From: Blautia sp900556555
GTDB taxonomy: Bacteria; Bacillota; Clostridia; Lachnospirales; Lachnospiraceae
Length of the DNA: 64,000 nt
Reading direction: 5' to 3' (one strand)
NCBI GenBank assembly: GCA_964250615.1
Contig: CAXUGM010000001.1
Within the stretch, counting starts at the first letter, position 1. Every line of letters starts with the position of its first letter. The translations under genes and the position numbers were made by a program. The notes under the pieces were generated by a model. That model was not told the origin of the DNA. It ran no database searches and worked only from the letters and a program-made list of their open reading frames with translations. This document shows, one piece after another, positions 1 to 7,492 of this stretch.

Positions 1-42
1 AATAGTTCCTATAATTTCCAGAATAAAAATAAATGTGTCCAT
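1..42 (-). CDS. TRIC-type (UPF0126) cation channel family protein, 5' end only
   Basis: The reverse strand opens with ATG at 42 and reads MDTFIFILEIIGTI before the window ends. A GGGGAC ribosome binding site lies about 7 bases upstream. A short hydrophobic start of the form FxLExIGTIAFA is typical of the trimeric intracellular cation channel (YicG/UPF0126) family, so I infer that family. Only 14 codons are visible, so the assignment rests on the N-terminal motif alone. The gene is divergent from the transporter at 231. Confidence 0.5.
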   Translation of the reverse strand, partial: MDTFIFILEIIGTI

Positions 43-154
43 GTAAAAAGTCCCCGTTTCTTCTTGTTTTTGACAAATGCAGACAAAAAATGCTGCAACT
101 AAATTTATTATAAAAGATTCTAATTGAAATTGCAAAGAAAAGAATGAGAAATTG

Positions 155-183
155 TTGACTTTTCTTTGGTTCTTTGATACATT
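155..183 (+). promoter_or_regulatory. sigma-A promoter of the NSS transporter gene
   Basis: TTGACT at 155-160, a 17-base spacer and TACATT at 178-183. Transcription should start near 190, giving a leader of about 40 bases before the transporter start at 231. Good match in spacing and position. Confidence 0.7.
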
Positions 184-230
184 AAAGAGACATAGTTTAT
201 AGATTTAAAGTCAAAAATGGGAGGAAGATT

Positions 231-1550
231 ATGAGCAAACATAAAAACGGGAGTTTTACCAGCTCCTTTGGGTTTGTGCTGGCCTGTGTAGGTTCAGCAG
301 TAGGTTTGGGAAATATCTGGATGTTCCCTTACCGTTTAGGTGAATACGGAGGTGCTGCATTTTTAATTCCGTATATCTTTTTTATTATACTGTTTGGATT
401 TGTTGGTTTGTCCGCAGAGTTCGCTATTGGCAGAAAGGTGGGAACCGGAACATTAGGCTCCTATGTACATTGCTGGGAATCCAGAAATCTGGGAGTTGTA
501 GGAAAAATTCTTGGATGGATACCACTTCTTGGTTCTCTTGGAATCGCAATTGGTTATTCTGTTATTATCGGATGGGTTTTCCGTTTCCTGGCAGGTTCTG
601 CTGTAAATACTGTTTTAGAACAGGATTCAGCAGAATATTTTGGACAGGTGACAGCATGGATGGGAAATATTCCATTTCATGTCATGGTGATTGCTGTGAC
701 AGTTCTGGTTTTATTGCTGGGAGCTGCTTCTCAGATTGAAAAAGCGAATAAGATACTGATGCCGTTATTTTTTGTTTTATTTGCAGTTTTGGCAATCCGC
801 GTGGCATTTTTACCGGGAGCAGCACAGGGATATAAATTCCTGTTTGTTCCAAAATGGGAGGCATTAGCAAATGTGGATACCTGGGTTATGGCTATGGGAC
901 AGGCGTTTTTCTCTTTGTCCATCACAGGTTCTGGTATGATTGTTTACGGTTCTTATCTCAGCAAAAAAGAAGATATTCCAAAGGCTTCTATGCAGACAGC
1001 CGTATTCGATACCATTGCAGCAATGCTGGCAGCTCTTGCTATTATGCCGGCTGTGTTTGCATTTGGAATTGAACCCACAGCGGGACCATCTTTAATGTTT
1101 ATTACCATTCCGAATATCTTCAAACAGATGCCGCTTGGAAGAGTATTTGCTGTTATTTTCTTTTTATCTGTATGCTTTGCGGGAGTTACCTCTCTCATCA
1201 ATATGTTTGAAGCGGTTATTGAGAGCTGGCAGCATAAATTCAACCTGAAAAGAAATCATTCCGTACTTTTCTGTGGATGTATTACACTGCTGGTTGGTTT
1301 GATGCTTGGTTCTGAGTCCAAGGTAGGACCGTGGATGGATTTCATCACGATTATTGTTGTTCCGTTTGGAGCTGTTCTCGGAGCTATTTCTATTTACTAT
1401 ATTTTGGGATTTGATAAAATCAAAGAAGAATTGGAGACAGGAAGAAAGAAACCATTACCAAAGCTGTTTAAAATTTCAGCAAAATACATTTATGTGCCAT
1501 TGTCCATAATTGTATTTATTCTTGGATTGATTTACAAAGGAATTGGCTGA
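231..1550 (+). CDS. NSS family sodium-dependent amino-acid transporter
   Basis: 439-residue integral membrane protein of the neurotransmitter:sodium symporter family (LeuT fold), expected to import an amino acid or related solute with Na+. The N-terminus carries the diagnostic GSAVGLGNIWMFPY stretch (residues about 21-34), which in this family builds the unwound TM1 and its sodium sites, preceded by a short cytoplasmic tail. About eleven hydrophobic segments follow, as in short prokaryotic NSS members. GGGAGGA five bases before the ATG sets the start. It is a single-gene unit, with its own promoter at 155 and a terminator at 1554. The substrate cannot be read from the sequence; tryptophan, tyrosine or branched-chain amino acids are all possible. 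Confidence 0.9.
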   Translation: MSKHKNGSFTSSFGFVLACVGSAVGLGNIWMFPYRLGEYGGAAFLIPYIFFIILFGFVGLSAEFAIGRKVGTGTLGSYVHCWESRNLGVVGKILGWIPLLGSLGIAIGYSVIIGWVFRFLAGSAVNTVLEQDSAEYFGQVTAWMGNIPFHVMVIAVTVLVLLLGAASQIEKANKILMPLFFVLFAVLAIRVAFLPGAAQGYKFLFVPKWEALANVDTWVMAMGQAFFSLSITGSGMIVYGSYLSKKEDIPKASMQTAVFDTIAAMLAALAIMPAVFAFGIEPTAGPSLMFITIPNIFKQMPLGRVFAVIFFLSVCFAGVTSLINMFEAVIESWQHKFNLKRNHSVLFCGCITLLVGLMLGSESKVGPWMDFITIIVVPFGAVLGAISIYYILGFDKIKEELETGRKKPLPKLFKISAKYIYVPLSIIVFILGLIYKGIG

Positions 1551-1553
1551 TAA

Positions 1554-1596
1554 AAAAGCGTCAGCGTCATTGAAAACAATGATGCCGGCGCTTTTT
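1554..1596. terminator. bidirectional intrinsic terminator
   Basis: Inverted repeat with arms AAAGCGTCAGCGTCATTG and CAATGATGCCGGCGCTTT around an AAAA loop (two mismatches), flanked by a T-run on the right and an A-run on the left. It can end both the NSS gene and the convergent acyltransferase gene, whose stop is at 1598. Confidence 0.85.
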
Positions 1597-1597
1597 G

Positions 1598-2638
1598 TTA
1601 CTGTGCCTGATGCCGTCTTCCCAAAAAAGTGGGAACAGGAGGAAACCTCATACCGGACACCGGGTTTGGAAGGTTTACCGGAAGGGAGGAAATCTTGTCC
1701 ACGAACCAGTTAAAGGGATTAGAAGCCAGAGCAAAGGACAGAAGAATACAGGCAGAAAGAAGCAGGAAAATTTCCGGCAGGGTGTCTATATTCTTTAATA
1801 CAGGTGTTGTTTTTAAGGCACTGTATATCAGCCCATGGAACAGATAAACCGGCATGGTTCTTATTCCAAGAATAGAGAAAAAATGTTTTTTTCCAGGAAT
1901 CAGTGCACAAATGACAAACACCATAAGGAAAGAAATTCCGTAACATCCCAAACGTATCAGCATACCGGTTCCTGGCGTAAGCCCCATATCCTGATAAGAA
2001 TACCGCCCGTAAAAGATGTGGGGTGTAAGGCGGATGCCGCTGATAGAAATAACTGCAAGAAAGAGGGTTAGAAAACCTGCAAGTCCGGCAGCAAAGGGCT
2101 TCCAATTTTTCCGTACTGCTTTGAACCAGTCCTCCTGAAAATAATAGCCTGCCAGGAAGAATGGATAGAAGAACAGTGTCCGTGGAATGCTGAAGAAATT
2201 GCCAAGCTGTGTAAATCCTATCAGCAGTCCGGCAGTAATGGCAATGAAAATATTGCCAGGGATTTTGCGGATATATGGTGTGGCAATTCTCCAGAAAAAC
2301 AGAGCCATGAGATACCAGAGGGAAAATTTAGGCCGGTTTAAGTAAAGTCCGGTATCTTTATGAATGACAAACACATACAGGAGATAGTAAATCATCTCAT
2401 ACATCAGATAGGGGATGACAAGCTTTTGTACCAGCTTTTCAAAGGACATTTTCTTTTTGGAAAAATATCCGGAGATAAAGATGAATGCAGGCATATGAAA
2501 AGAAAAAATCCCCCATTTCAGAAATTGGAGAATGGGATGATTGTCTGAACAGGGCTCGATAAAATGACCTGTAACTACCAGGACAATTAACAATGCTTTA
2601 TAGTTGTCTAAAAAATAATTTCTTGATTTCGTTGACAT
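1598..2638 (-). CDS. acyltransferase 3 family membrane protein
   Basis: About 346 residues with roughly ten hydrophobic segments. It begins with the family hallmark RNYFLDNYKALLIVLVVTGH, where a conserved His closes the first membrane helix, and later shows FHMPAFIFISGYF, another typical block of acyltransferase-3/OafA- or fucose 4-O-acetylase-like proteins. Such proteins transfer acetyl or other acyl groups to extracytoplasmic carbohydrates. I place the start at ATG 2638 (MSTKSRN), which has a weak AAAGTGAAG upstream; the ATG at 2653 would add five residues and has no visible ribosome binding site. A reverse promoter lies at 2709-2737. No neighbouring glycan gene indicates the acceptor. Confidence 0.8.
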   Translation of the reverse strand: MSTKSRNYFLDNYKALLIVLVVTGHFIEPCSDNHPILQFLKWGIFSFHMPAFIFISGYFSKKKMSFEKLVQKLVIPYLMYEMIYYLLYVFVIHKDTGLYLNRPKFSLWYLMALFFWRIATPYIRKIPGNIFIAITAGLLIGFTQLGNFFSIPRTLFFYPFFLAGYYFQEDWFKAVRKNWKPFAAGLAGFLTLFLAVISISGIRLTPHIFYGRYSYQDMGLTPGTGMLIRLGCYGISFLMVFVICALIPGKKHFFSILGIRTMPVYLFHGLIYSALKTTPVLKNIDTLPEIFLLLSACILLSFALASNPFNWFVDKISSLPVNLPNPVSGMRFPPVPTFLGRRHQAQ

Positions 2639-2708
2639 AATCTTCACTTTCATATTATTATGGTAGTTAATAAATGAGAAATAAGTTGTTCATATTTAAG
2701 CAGGGATT

Positions 2709-2737
2709 ATAATACAACGCATTGTTTGGAATTGCAA
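2709..2737 (-). promoter_or_regulatory. promoter of the acyltransferase gene
   Basis: Reading the reverse strand: TTGCAA (2732-2737), a 17-base spacer, then TATTAT (2709-2714). TTGCAA is its own reverse complement, and on the plus strand it is followed 18 bases later by TATGAG (2756-2761), a possible weak promoter for the CapA-like gene at 2800. Confidence 0.55.
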
Positions 2738-2799
2738 ATAGAAAAAATAAGGGATTATGAGTATATTTTCGTATAAATATACCAGAAAGGATTTAGAAT

Positions 2800-4218
2800 A
2801 TGAGTGACCAGCGCAGACGCAGAAGGAGAGAAGAGGAAGAAAGACAGCTTGAATTAGAAAGACGCAGAAGGATTGCGAGGCAGAGAAAACGCCGCCGCCA
2901 GGTGATGAAAAGAAGGCTGATTCTGGCATCTATTGGAATGATGTTTCTACTGGCAGCTATCATTGCAGGGGTTGTGACAATCCGTGGCAAGATTGCAGAA
3001 AAGAAGGCACAAGAGGCCAAGGAGAAGAAGCAGCAGGAGGAAGAGGCTGCTAGATTAGAAGAGGAAAATAACACACTCCATATGGTTGCAGTGGGGGATA
3101 ATATGATCCATGATGCAATTATCCAGGCAGGAAAGAAAAATGACTGGAACTTTGATTTTCTTTATGAAAATATAAAAGAAGATATAGAAAAAGCAGATGT
3201 GGCAATTGTGAATCAGGAAACTCCTTTTGTAAAAAGTCACAGTGCAGCAGTAGGTTATCCGGATTTTGCTACTCCCACAGAGGTCGGGGATGCTTTGGCA
3301 GCGGCAGGATTTGATGTTGTGACGCATGCAACAGAGCATAGTTTTGACCAGGGAAGTGATGGCATCATCAATTCCACATCTTTCTGGAAGAAAAATTATC
3401 CGGAGATTACCAGACTTGGAATTCACAGTGATGAGAAAGAAAAAAATTACGAAATCCGTAATGTGAAAAATTTTAAGATTGCATTATTGAATTACAGTAC
3501 CTTGCTCAGTGAAAATCACAAAGTGAAAAAAGATGAGACGTACATGATAAATCTTTATTCAGAAGAACGTGCAAAGGCTGATATCAAAGAGGCAAAAGAG
3601 GAGGCAGATCTTACCGTTGTAATGCTTCATGGAGGAAAATCAGACTCCACAGAGCCAGACGAAAAGCTCCTTGACAGAGTAAGTTTTCTGTCAGAGCAGG
3701 GAGCAGATATTATTCTGTGTTCTCATCCTCACATTTTGAAAGGTTATGAGCTGCTTACAAGAGAAGATAAAGGAAAAACGTTAGTATATTATTCACTTGG
3801 AAATTTTGTCAGTGGGCAGACAGAACTGAAAAACCTTTTGGGCGGTATGGCAGATTTTACCATCAAGAAAGATGCAGAAAGCGGAAAAATAAGCATTGAG
3901 GATTATTCTCTGGTTCCTCTGGTTATGCATTACAATTTGGATTTTTCTGAAGCAGGTATGTATAAACTCTCTGATTATACAGAAGAGCTTGCAAGTGAAC
4001 ATGCGAGCCATAAACAGGATTCTTCTGATGAGGATGGAAGCAGTGATGGACAGGAATCCGATGATGGTGAAGAAGATGCAGATACAGATACAGGCTTCAG
4101 CCTGAGAGCCCTGGAAAAAGCAGCAGATGCCATAGGTGAGCTGAAAGACGGGCAGGCACAGGAAGATGAAGACAGTACAGATGAAGACAGACAGGATGAC
4201 GAGGATATCAGGCGATAG
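2800..4218 (+). CDS. CapA family poly-gamma-glutamate-type metallophosphoesterase, membrane anchored
   Basis: 472 residues. Residues 1-38 are extremely rich in Arg/Lys/Glu (cytoplasmic tail), residues 39-60 form one membrane helix, residues 62-92 are a charged Lys/Glu stretch that may be helical, and the CapA (PGA_cap) domain starts at about residue 93 with VAVGDNMIHD. Further family blocks are VAIVNQETPF, MLHGGKSDS and CSHPHILKGYE, which carry the Asp, Asn and His ligands of the calcineurin-like fold. The tail after about residue 395 is almost entirely Asp/Glu/Ser/Gln. AGAAAGGATTT precedes the ATG. Family members act on polyglutamate capsules or other envelope polymers, but no capBC genes are here, so the substrate is unknown. 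Confidence 0.85.
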   Translation: MSDQRRRRRREEEERQLELERRRRIARQRKRRRQVMKRRLILASIGMMFLLAAIIAGVVTIRGKIAEKKAQEAKEKKQQEEEAARLEEENNTLHMVAVGDNMIHDAIIQAGKKNDWNFDFLYENIKEDIEKADVAIVNQETPFVKSHSAAVGYPDFATPTEVGDALAAAGFDVVTHATEHSFDQGSDGIINSTSFWKKNYPEITRLGIHSDEKEKNYEIRNVKNFKIALLNYSTLLSENHKVKKDETYMINLYSEERAKADIKEAKEEADLTVVMLHGGKSDSTEPDEKLLDRVSFLSEQGADIILCSHPHILKGYELLTREDKGKTLVYYSLGNFVSGQTELKNLLGGMADFTIKKDAESGKISIEDYSLVPLVMHYNLDFSEAGMYKLSDYTEELASEHASHKQDSSDEDGSSDGQESDDGEEDADTDTGFSLRALEKAADAIGELKDGQAQEDEDSTDEDRQDDEDIRR

Positions 4219-4223
4219 CATGG

Positions 4224-4256
4224 AGGGCACCGTATTTATTTACGGCTGCCCTTTTT
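4224..4256 (+). terminator. intrinsic terminator after the CapA-like gene
   Basis: Arms AGGGC-A-CCGTA and TACGG-CT-GCCCT followed by TTTTT. The loop contains the stop codon of the convergent 66-residue gene, so the two genes overlap at the terminator. Confidence 0.8.
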
Positions 4257-4436
4257 CTCTGCATAACAGTCCGGGGAATAGGGAAGGATTTCTTTGTAGG
4301 AATCTAGCTGTGACTTATTTTCCGGCATAGAGGGAATGAGCCCGGTTGCTTCTGTTGTGGCACAGCCATCCAGATCATGTGCAGAAGTAGCTTCTACCAG
4401 ATATTTGTCCTGAGAGGAAAGGGTGTTGTTTTTCAT
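4236..4436 (-). CDS. small conserved-looking protein of unknown function, 66 aa
   Basis: Short reverse-strand ORF starting MKNNTLSSQDKYLVEATSAH and ending in a Lys-rich AEKKGSRK. I do not recognise a characterised family. The main evidence that it is real is the strong ribosome binding site: AAAAAGGAGA lies about six bases before the ATG at 4436, in a stretch with no other use for it. The protein is soluble, has two Cys (CATTEA and DCYAEK) and no signal peptide or membrane segment. The stop falls inside the terminator loop of the CapA-like gene. Function is not assignable. Confidence 0.6.
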   Translation of the reverse strand: MKNNTLSSQDKYLVEATSAHDLDGCATTEATGLIPSMPENKSQLDSYKEILPYSPDCYAEKKGSRK

Positions 4437-4512
4437 GTCAGTCTCCTTTTTGAATCATTTCATTCTGATAGGAATAGGGTGTGCAAAAGTATATTTTTTA
4501 TGCGGGAAAAGA

Positions 4513-4541
4513 TTGACAAAAAACAGGCAGATTTGTATGCT
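4513..4541 (+). promoter_or_regulatory. sigma-A promoter of the ybaK-like gene
   Basis: Perfect -35 TTGACA at 4513-4518, a 17-base spacer and TATGCT at 4536-4541, about 30 bases before the start codon at 4574. Confidence 0.7.
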
Positions 4542-4573
4542 GTAAAAAGCAGAAAAGAAAAGGGGTATGGAAG

Positions 4574-5062
4574 ATGAAAAAAACAGAAATTAAGACAAAT
4601 GCCATGAGAATATTAGAAAAAAATAAGATTCCTTATGAGGCAATCCAATACGAATGTGACGAATTTATTGACGGACTTCATACCGCTGAGATTACAGGTG
4701 CGCCTGTGGAACAATCGTTTAAGACTTTAGTTGTCCAGGGAAAGAGTAAGGAATATTATGTGCTGGTGATTCCTATTGCAGAGGAAATTAATCTGAAGAC
4801 AGCTGCCAGGGCTGTTGGAGAAAAATCAGTAGAGATGATACATGTAAAAGATATTACAAAAGTAACCGGGTATGTGAGGGGAGGATGCAGTCCTCTTGGT
4901 ATGAAAAAACTATATCCTACGGTCATTCATGACAGTGCCCTTGCTTTTGAAGAAATTTATGTAAGTGGAGGCAGAATCGGCACTACCTTGAAGGTGAATC
5001 CTGAAAAACTGGCCAAGGTTGTGAAAGCACAGTTTAAAAATATCATTGCAGTACATGAATAA
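4574..5062 (+). CDS. YbaK/EbsC family aminoacyl-tRNA deacylase (Cys-tRNA(Pro) deacylase type)
   Basis: 162-residue single-domain protein of the YbaK/prolyl-tRNA editing superfamily, which hydrolyses Cys-tRNA(Pro) mischarged by prolyl-tRNA synthetase. Family signatures visible are the central QSFKTLVVQGKSKEYYVLVIP strand region around residues 45-67, with the catalytic Lys expected in KTLV, and GYVRGGCSPLGMKK around residue 98, the conserved glycine loop. Length fits the family (150-165). The ATG at 4574 follows AAAGAAAAGGGG. It is transcribed alone from the promoter at 4513 and converges with the SGNH hydrolase. Other trans-editing specificities within the superfamily cannot be excluded. Confidence 0.9.
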   Translation: MKKTEIKTNAMRILEKNKIPYEAIQYECDEFIDGLHTAEITGAPVEQSFKTLVVQGKSKEYYVLVIPIAEEINLKTAARAVGEKSVEMIHVKDITKVTGYVRGGCSPLGMKKLYPTVIHDSALAFEEIYVSGGRIGTTLKVNPEKLAKVVKAQFKNIIAVHE

Positions 5063-5110
5063 AAGCAGGGGAATCTGCACAAGATTATGATTTTGCAGAT
5101 TCCCCTGCTG
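5058..5110 (-). terminator. intrinsic terminator of the SGNH hydrolase gene
   Basis: Perfect 15-base arms GCAGGGGAATCTGCA and TGCAGATTCCCCTGC (5064-5109) around a 16-base loop. The U-run (TTTTATT) exists only on the reverse strand, so it mainly ends the gene at 5126-5740, though the stem sits directly after the plus-strand ybaK-like stop and may also trim that transcript. Confidence 0.8.
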
Positions 5111-5125
5111 TCGGATACAGAGTCT

Positions 5126-5740
5126 TTACAGGTCAAAGGATTCTTTTACAAGTGCAGCAAGAATTTCGTGGCCTGTGGAGGTAAGATGCATACCGTCAGT
5201 GGTAATGGCATCATAGCCAAGCTCTTGTATTTTTTGTTCTAAAGGTTCCTGAAGCGGCACAAAGGAAGCCCCATAGTTTCTTGCCAGCTTACGGATATTT
5301 TTGGACATTTTTTTCTGCCATGGAATCCATTCTTCAAAAGCCCCGTCTTTGGGGAAAATGAAAGGCTCTAAAGTAATGATTTTGGCTGTAGTTTCTCTGG
5401 AGAGATCAAACAACATTTCATGATAAGCACGGATACTGTCCTCCAGCATATATAGTTTTTCCTGTTCAGATACGTCAGAGGCTACTAAAAGACCGATATC
5501 ATTAATTCCTACCAGAATACTCACATAGTCTGGATGAAGGAAAATACATTCCGGGTGGAGGGATTGTGCGATTTGTTCGGTGAACTGGCCGTCTACCCCT
5601 TTATTTATAATATTTAATTGCTGATTTTGTTTATTTAGTTGTTCAGAAAATACATTTACATAACCATAACCCAATTGATTGGGAGATTCTTTCCTGCCGG
5701 CGTCTGTAATACTGTCGCCTAAAAATACAATGAGTCCCAT
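5126..5740 (-). CDS. SGNH/GDSL family hydrolase
   Basis: 204 residues with all SGNH blocks: block I FLGDSITDAG (catalytic Ser10), block II Gly in NKGVDGQ, block III GIND with the oxyanion Asn, and block V DGMHL with the catalytic Asp and His near residues 182 and 185. There is no signal peptide, so the enzyme is probably cytoplasmic and acts as an esterase or deacylase; GDSL lipases of this size act on acetylated sugars, lysophospholipids or thioesters. AGGAG eight bases upstream of ATG 5740 supports the start. Monocistronic, with its own terminator. The natural substrate is unknown. Confidence 0.85.
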   Translation of the reverse strand: MGLIVFLGDSITDAGRKESPNQLGYGYVNVFSEQLNKQNQQLNIINKGVDGQFTEQIAQSLHPECIFLHPDYVSILVGINDIGLLVASDVSEQEKLYMLEDSIRAYHEMLFDLSRETTAKIITLEPFIFPKDGAFEEWIPWQKKMSKNIRKLARNYGASFVPLQEPLEQKIQELGYDAITTDGMHLTSTGHEILAALVKESFDL

Positions 5741-5866
5741 AACCTATACTCCTTACTCCATACGGGTATTCCCGTTTCTATTAATTATTTTAACTGAAAA
5801 TTACTAGTAATGCAAACAGTAATTTTGTATAGTCTACCCAAATCGCATTTTTTTGAGGTTTTTTCC

Positions 5867-5895
5867 TTTACAAACATAGTTTCAACAGGTATAAT
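5867..5895 (+). promoter_or_regulatory. promoter of the Tad pilus operon
   Basis: TTTACA at 5867-5872, a 17-base spacer and a perfect TATAAT at 5890-5895. It lies some 90 bases before the first gene and is the only clear promoter seen before the chain of overlapping or closely spaced Tad genes, which runs to 15929. Confidence 0.7.
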
Positions 5896-5984
5896 CAAAG
5901 TCATCTTAAACAAATCATTTTATTTCATATAGCCATTCGGCTGATTTATCCAAAATGCATTACAAATTAAAGAGAGGTGGTTGT

Positions 5985-6494
5985 TTGACGGTAGAGTTAT
6001 GGCTTGTGCTGGGTATTAGCGGCATTGCTGTATTTATGGATTTTCTTATGGAAAGGGTGGTGAATAGTTTTATTTGTATGGGGCTTGTGCTTGGCCTGTA
6101 TTATCAAATCAGCACGGGGTCAGTGAAAGGGATGATAGTCTATGTCCTTGGAATTCTTGTACCCTTTTTTCTGCTGCTTCCTTTGTTCTATTTTAGAATG
6201 CTGGGTGCAGGAGATATTAAACTTTTTTGTGTCCTGGGAAGCGTTCTGGGATATGAAACAATTGTTAAAATCATGGTCTGCTCCTTTTTTCTGGGAGCGT
6301 TATTATCTTTAGCATTTCTTATTTCCTGTGGGAATCTAAAAGAAAGATGTCTTTATTTTTTTCATTATTTGTATCGGTATGGGAAAACAAGAAACCCTGT
6401 TCCATATATAAAAAGGGGCAGGAGGGCTGAAAATTTTCATTTTACAGTGCCCATTTTATTAGGGGTGATGCTTTATGCGGGAGGTTTTTATTGA
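5985..6494 (+). CDS. A24 family prepilin peptidase of the Tad locus (TadV/CpaA-like)
   Basis: Small polytopic membrane aspartic protease that removes the leader of Flp-type prepilins. The two catalytic Asp motifs are visible: MDFLMERVVN near the N-terminus (usual form DxxxxxIPN) and the invariant GAGDIKL near the middle. About six hydrophobic segments follow. I choose the TTG at 5985 because AGAGGTGG lies four to five bases before it; an in-frame ATG at 5955 would add ten residues (MHYKLKRGGC) that contain the ribosome binding site itself. Its stop overlaps the TTG start of the next gene (ATTGA). It is first in the operon; a second A24 peptidase sits at 13044. Confidence 0.85.
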   Translation: MTVELWLVLGISGIAVFMDFLMERVVNSFICMGLVLGLYYQISTGSVKGMIVYVLGILVPFFLLLPLFYFRMLGAGDIKLFCVLGSVLGYETIVKIMVCSFFLGALLSLAFLISCGNLKERCLYFFHYLYRYGKTRNPVPYIKRGRRAENFHFTVPILLGVMLYAGGFY

Positions 6495-7492
6495 AGAAGA
6501 ATATGATTGCTGTGTGTGACACAGAGGGAGAGTATGCCTGCAATTTAGCAGAGTATTTAAACAGCAGAAAAAAACTGCCTTTTGAGGCAGAAGCATTTAC
6601 AGATGTGGAGAAATTGTGTACTTATGCAGACCACAATCCACCGGAAATCTTATTGATTGCAGAGGGGGATGTAGATGAGCAGATTGAAAAACTGGGAACA
6701 GAAAATGTGATTCTGCTTTCAGAGGAGAAACAGCAGGAATCGGAGGGACACAAGACGGTTTATAAGTATCAGTCAGCAGACTCTGTGATTCAGGAGGTTA
6801 TGGCGTATTATGTGGAACATACATCCCCTGTTCTGTCTGCCATAAATAGCAAAAAATTAGATATGATTGGGATTTACTCTCCTGTTGGCAGATGCTGTAA
6901 GACCTTATTTGCCCTTACAGTGGCGCAGATTCTGGGAGAAGAAAAGCAGGTTCTTTATCTGAATATGGAGGATTATTCCGGGTTTGAAACGCTGTTTCAT
7001 CTGGAAGAAGCAGATAATCTCACAGATTTTTTTTACCGGTTCAGATGTCACGACACGCTTGAGCCAGAAGAAATTTCGAAATTTGTGAGAACAATGGGAA
7101 AGATGGATTTTATTCCGCCTGCGGTTTCACCAGAAGACATCAGAGAGATTCAATTTTCGGAATGGGTGCGTTTTTTTGAACTGCTCAGATTGGGAAAAAC
7201 ATACGAGACGGTTGTGCTGGATATGGGAAATTCTGTGGAGCAGGCATTCCAGATTTTGGGAATGTGCCGGTGTATTTATGTGCCAGTGCTGGATGACTGG
7301 ATGTCCAGATGCAAAATGACGCAATTTAGAAAAATCATGGAACACTGGTGTGGAGAGGAGGAAAGAATCATAGAAATCCGGCTGCCTGCCTGTTGCCCCA
7401 GTGTGACGGATTCTAGCTTTGTACAGACGTTAATCTGGGGAAAATGGGGGAATTATGTAAGAAAGGTGCTGAAGGCAAATGAAAGAAAATAA
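6491..7492 (+). CDS. CpaE/TadZ-like P-loop protein of the Tad pilus
   Basis: 333 residues. The N-terminal third (MIAVCDTEGEYACNLAEYLN onward) resembles an atypical receiver domain that lacks a clear phospho-acceptor block, and the rest is a MinD/ParA-like domain starting near residue 122 with MIGIYSPVGRCCKT. That is a deviant Walker A in which the usual KGGVGKT lysine-glycine run is changed but GxxxxKT is kept. CpaE/TadZ proteins place the pilus machine at the cell pole or membrane. TTG start at 6491 with GGGAGG six bases upstream; the 3' end overlaps cpaF by 14 bases, so translation is probably coupled. Confidence 0.75.
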   Translation: MKKNMIAVCDTEGEYACNLAEYLNSRKKLPFEAEAFTDVEKLCTYADHNPPEILLIAEGDVDEQIEKLGTENVILLSEEKQQESEGHKTVYKYQSADSVIQEVMAYYVEHTSPVLSAINSKKLDMIGIYSPVGRCCKTLFALTVAQILGEEKQVLYLNMEDYSGFETLFHLEEADNLTDFFYRFRCHDTLEPEEISKFVRTMGKMDFIPPAVSPEDIREIQFSEWVRFFELLRLGKTYETVVLDMGNSVEQAFQILGMCRCIYVPVLDDWMSRCKMTQFRKIMEHWCGEEERIIEIRLPACCPSVTDSSFVQTLIWGKWGNYVRKVLKANERK

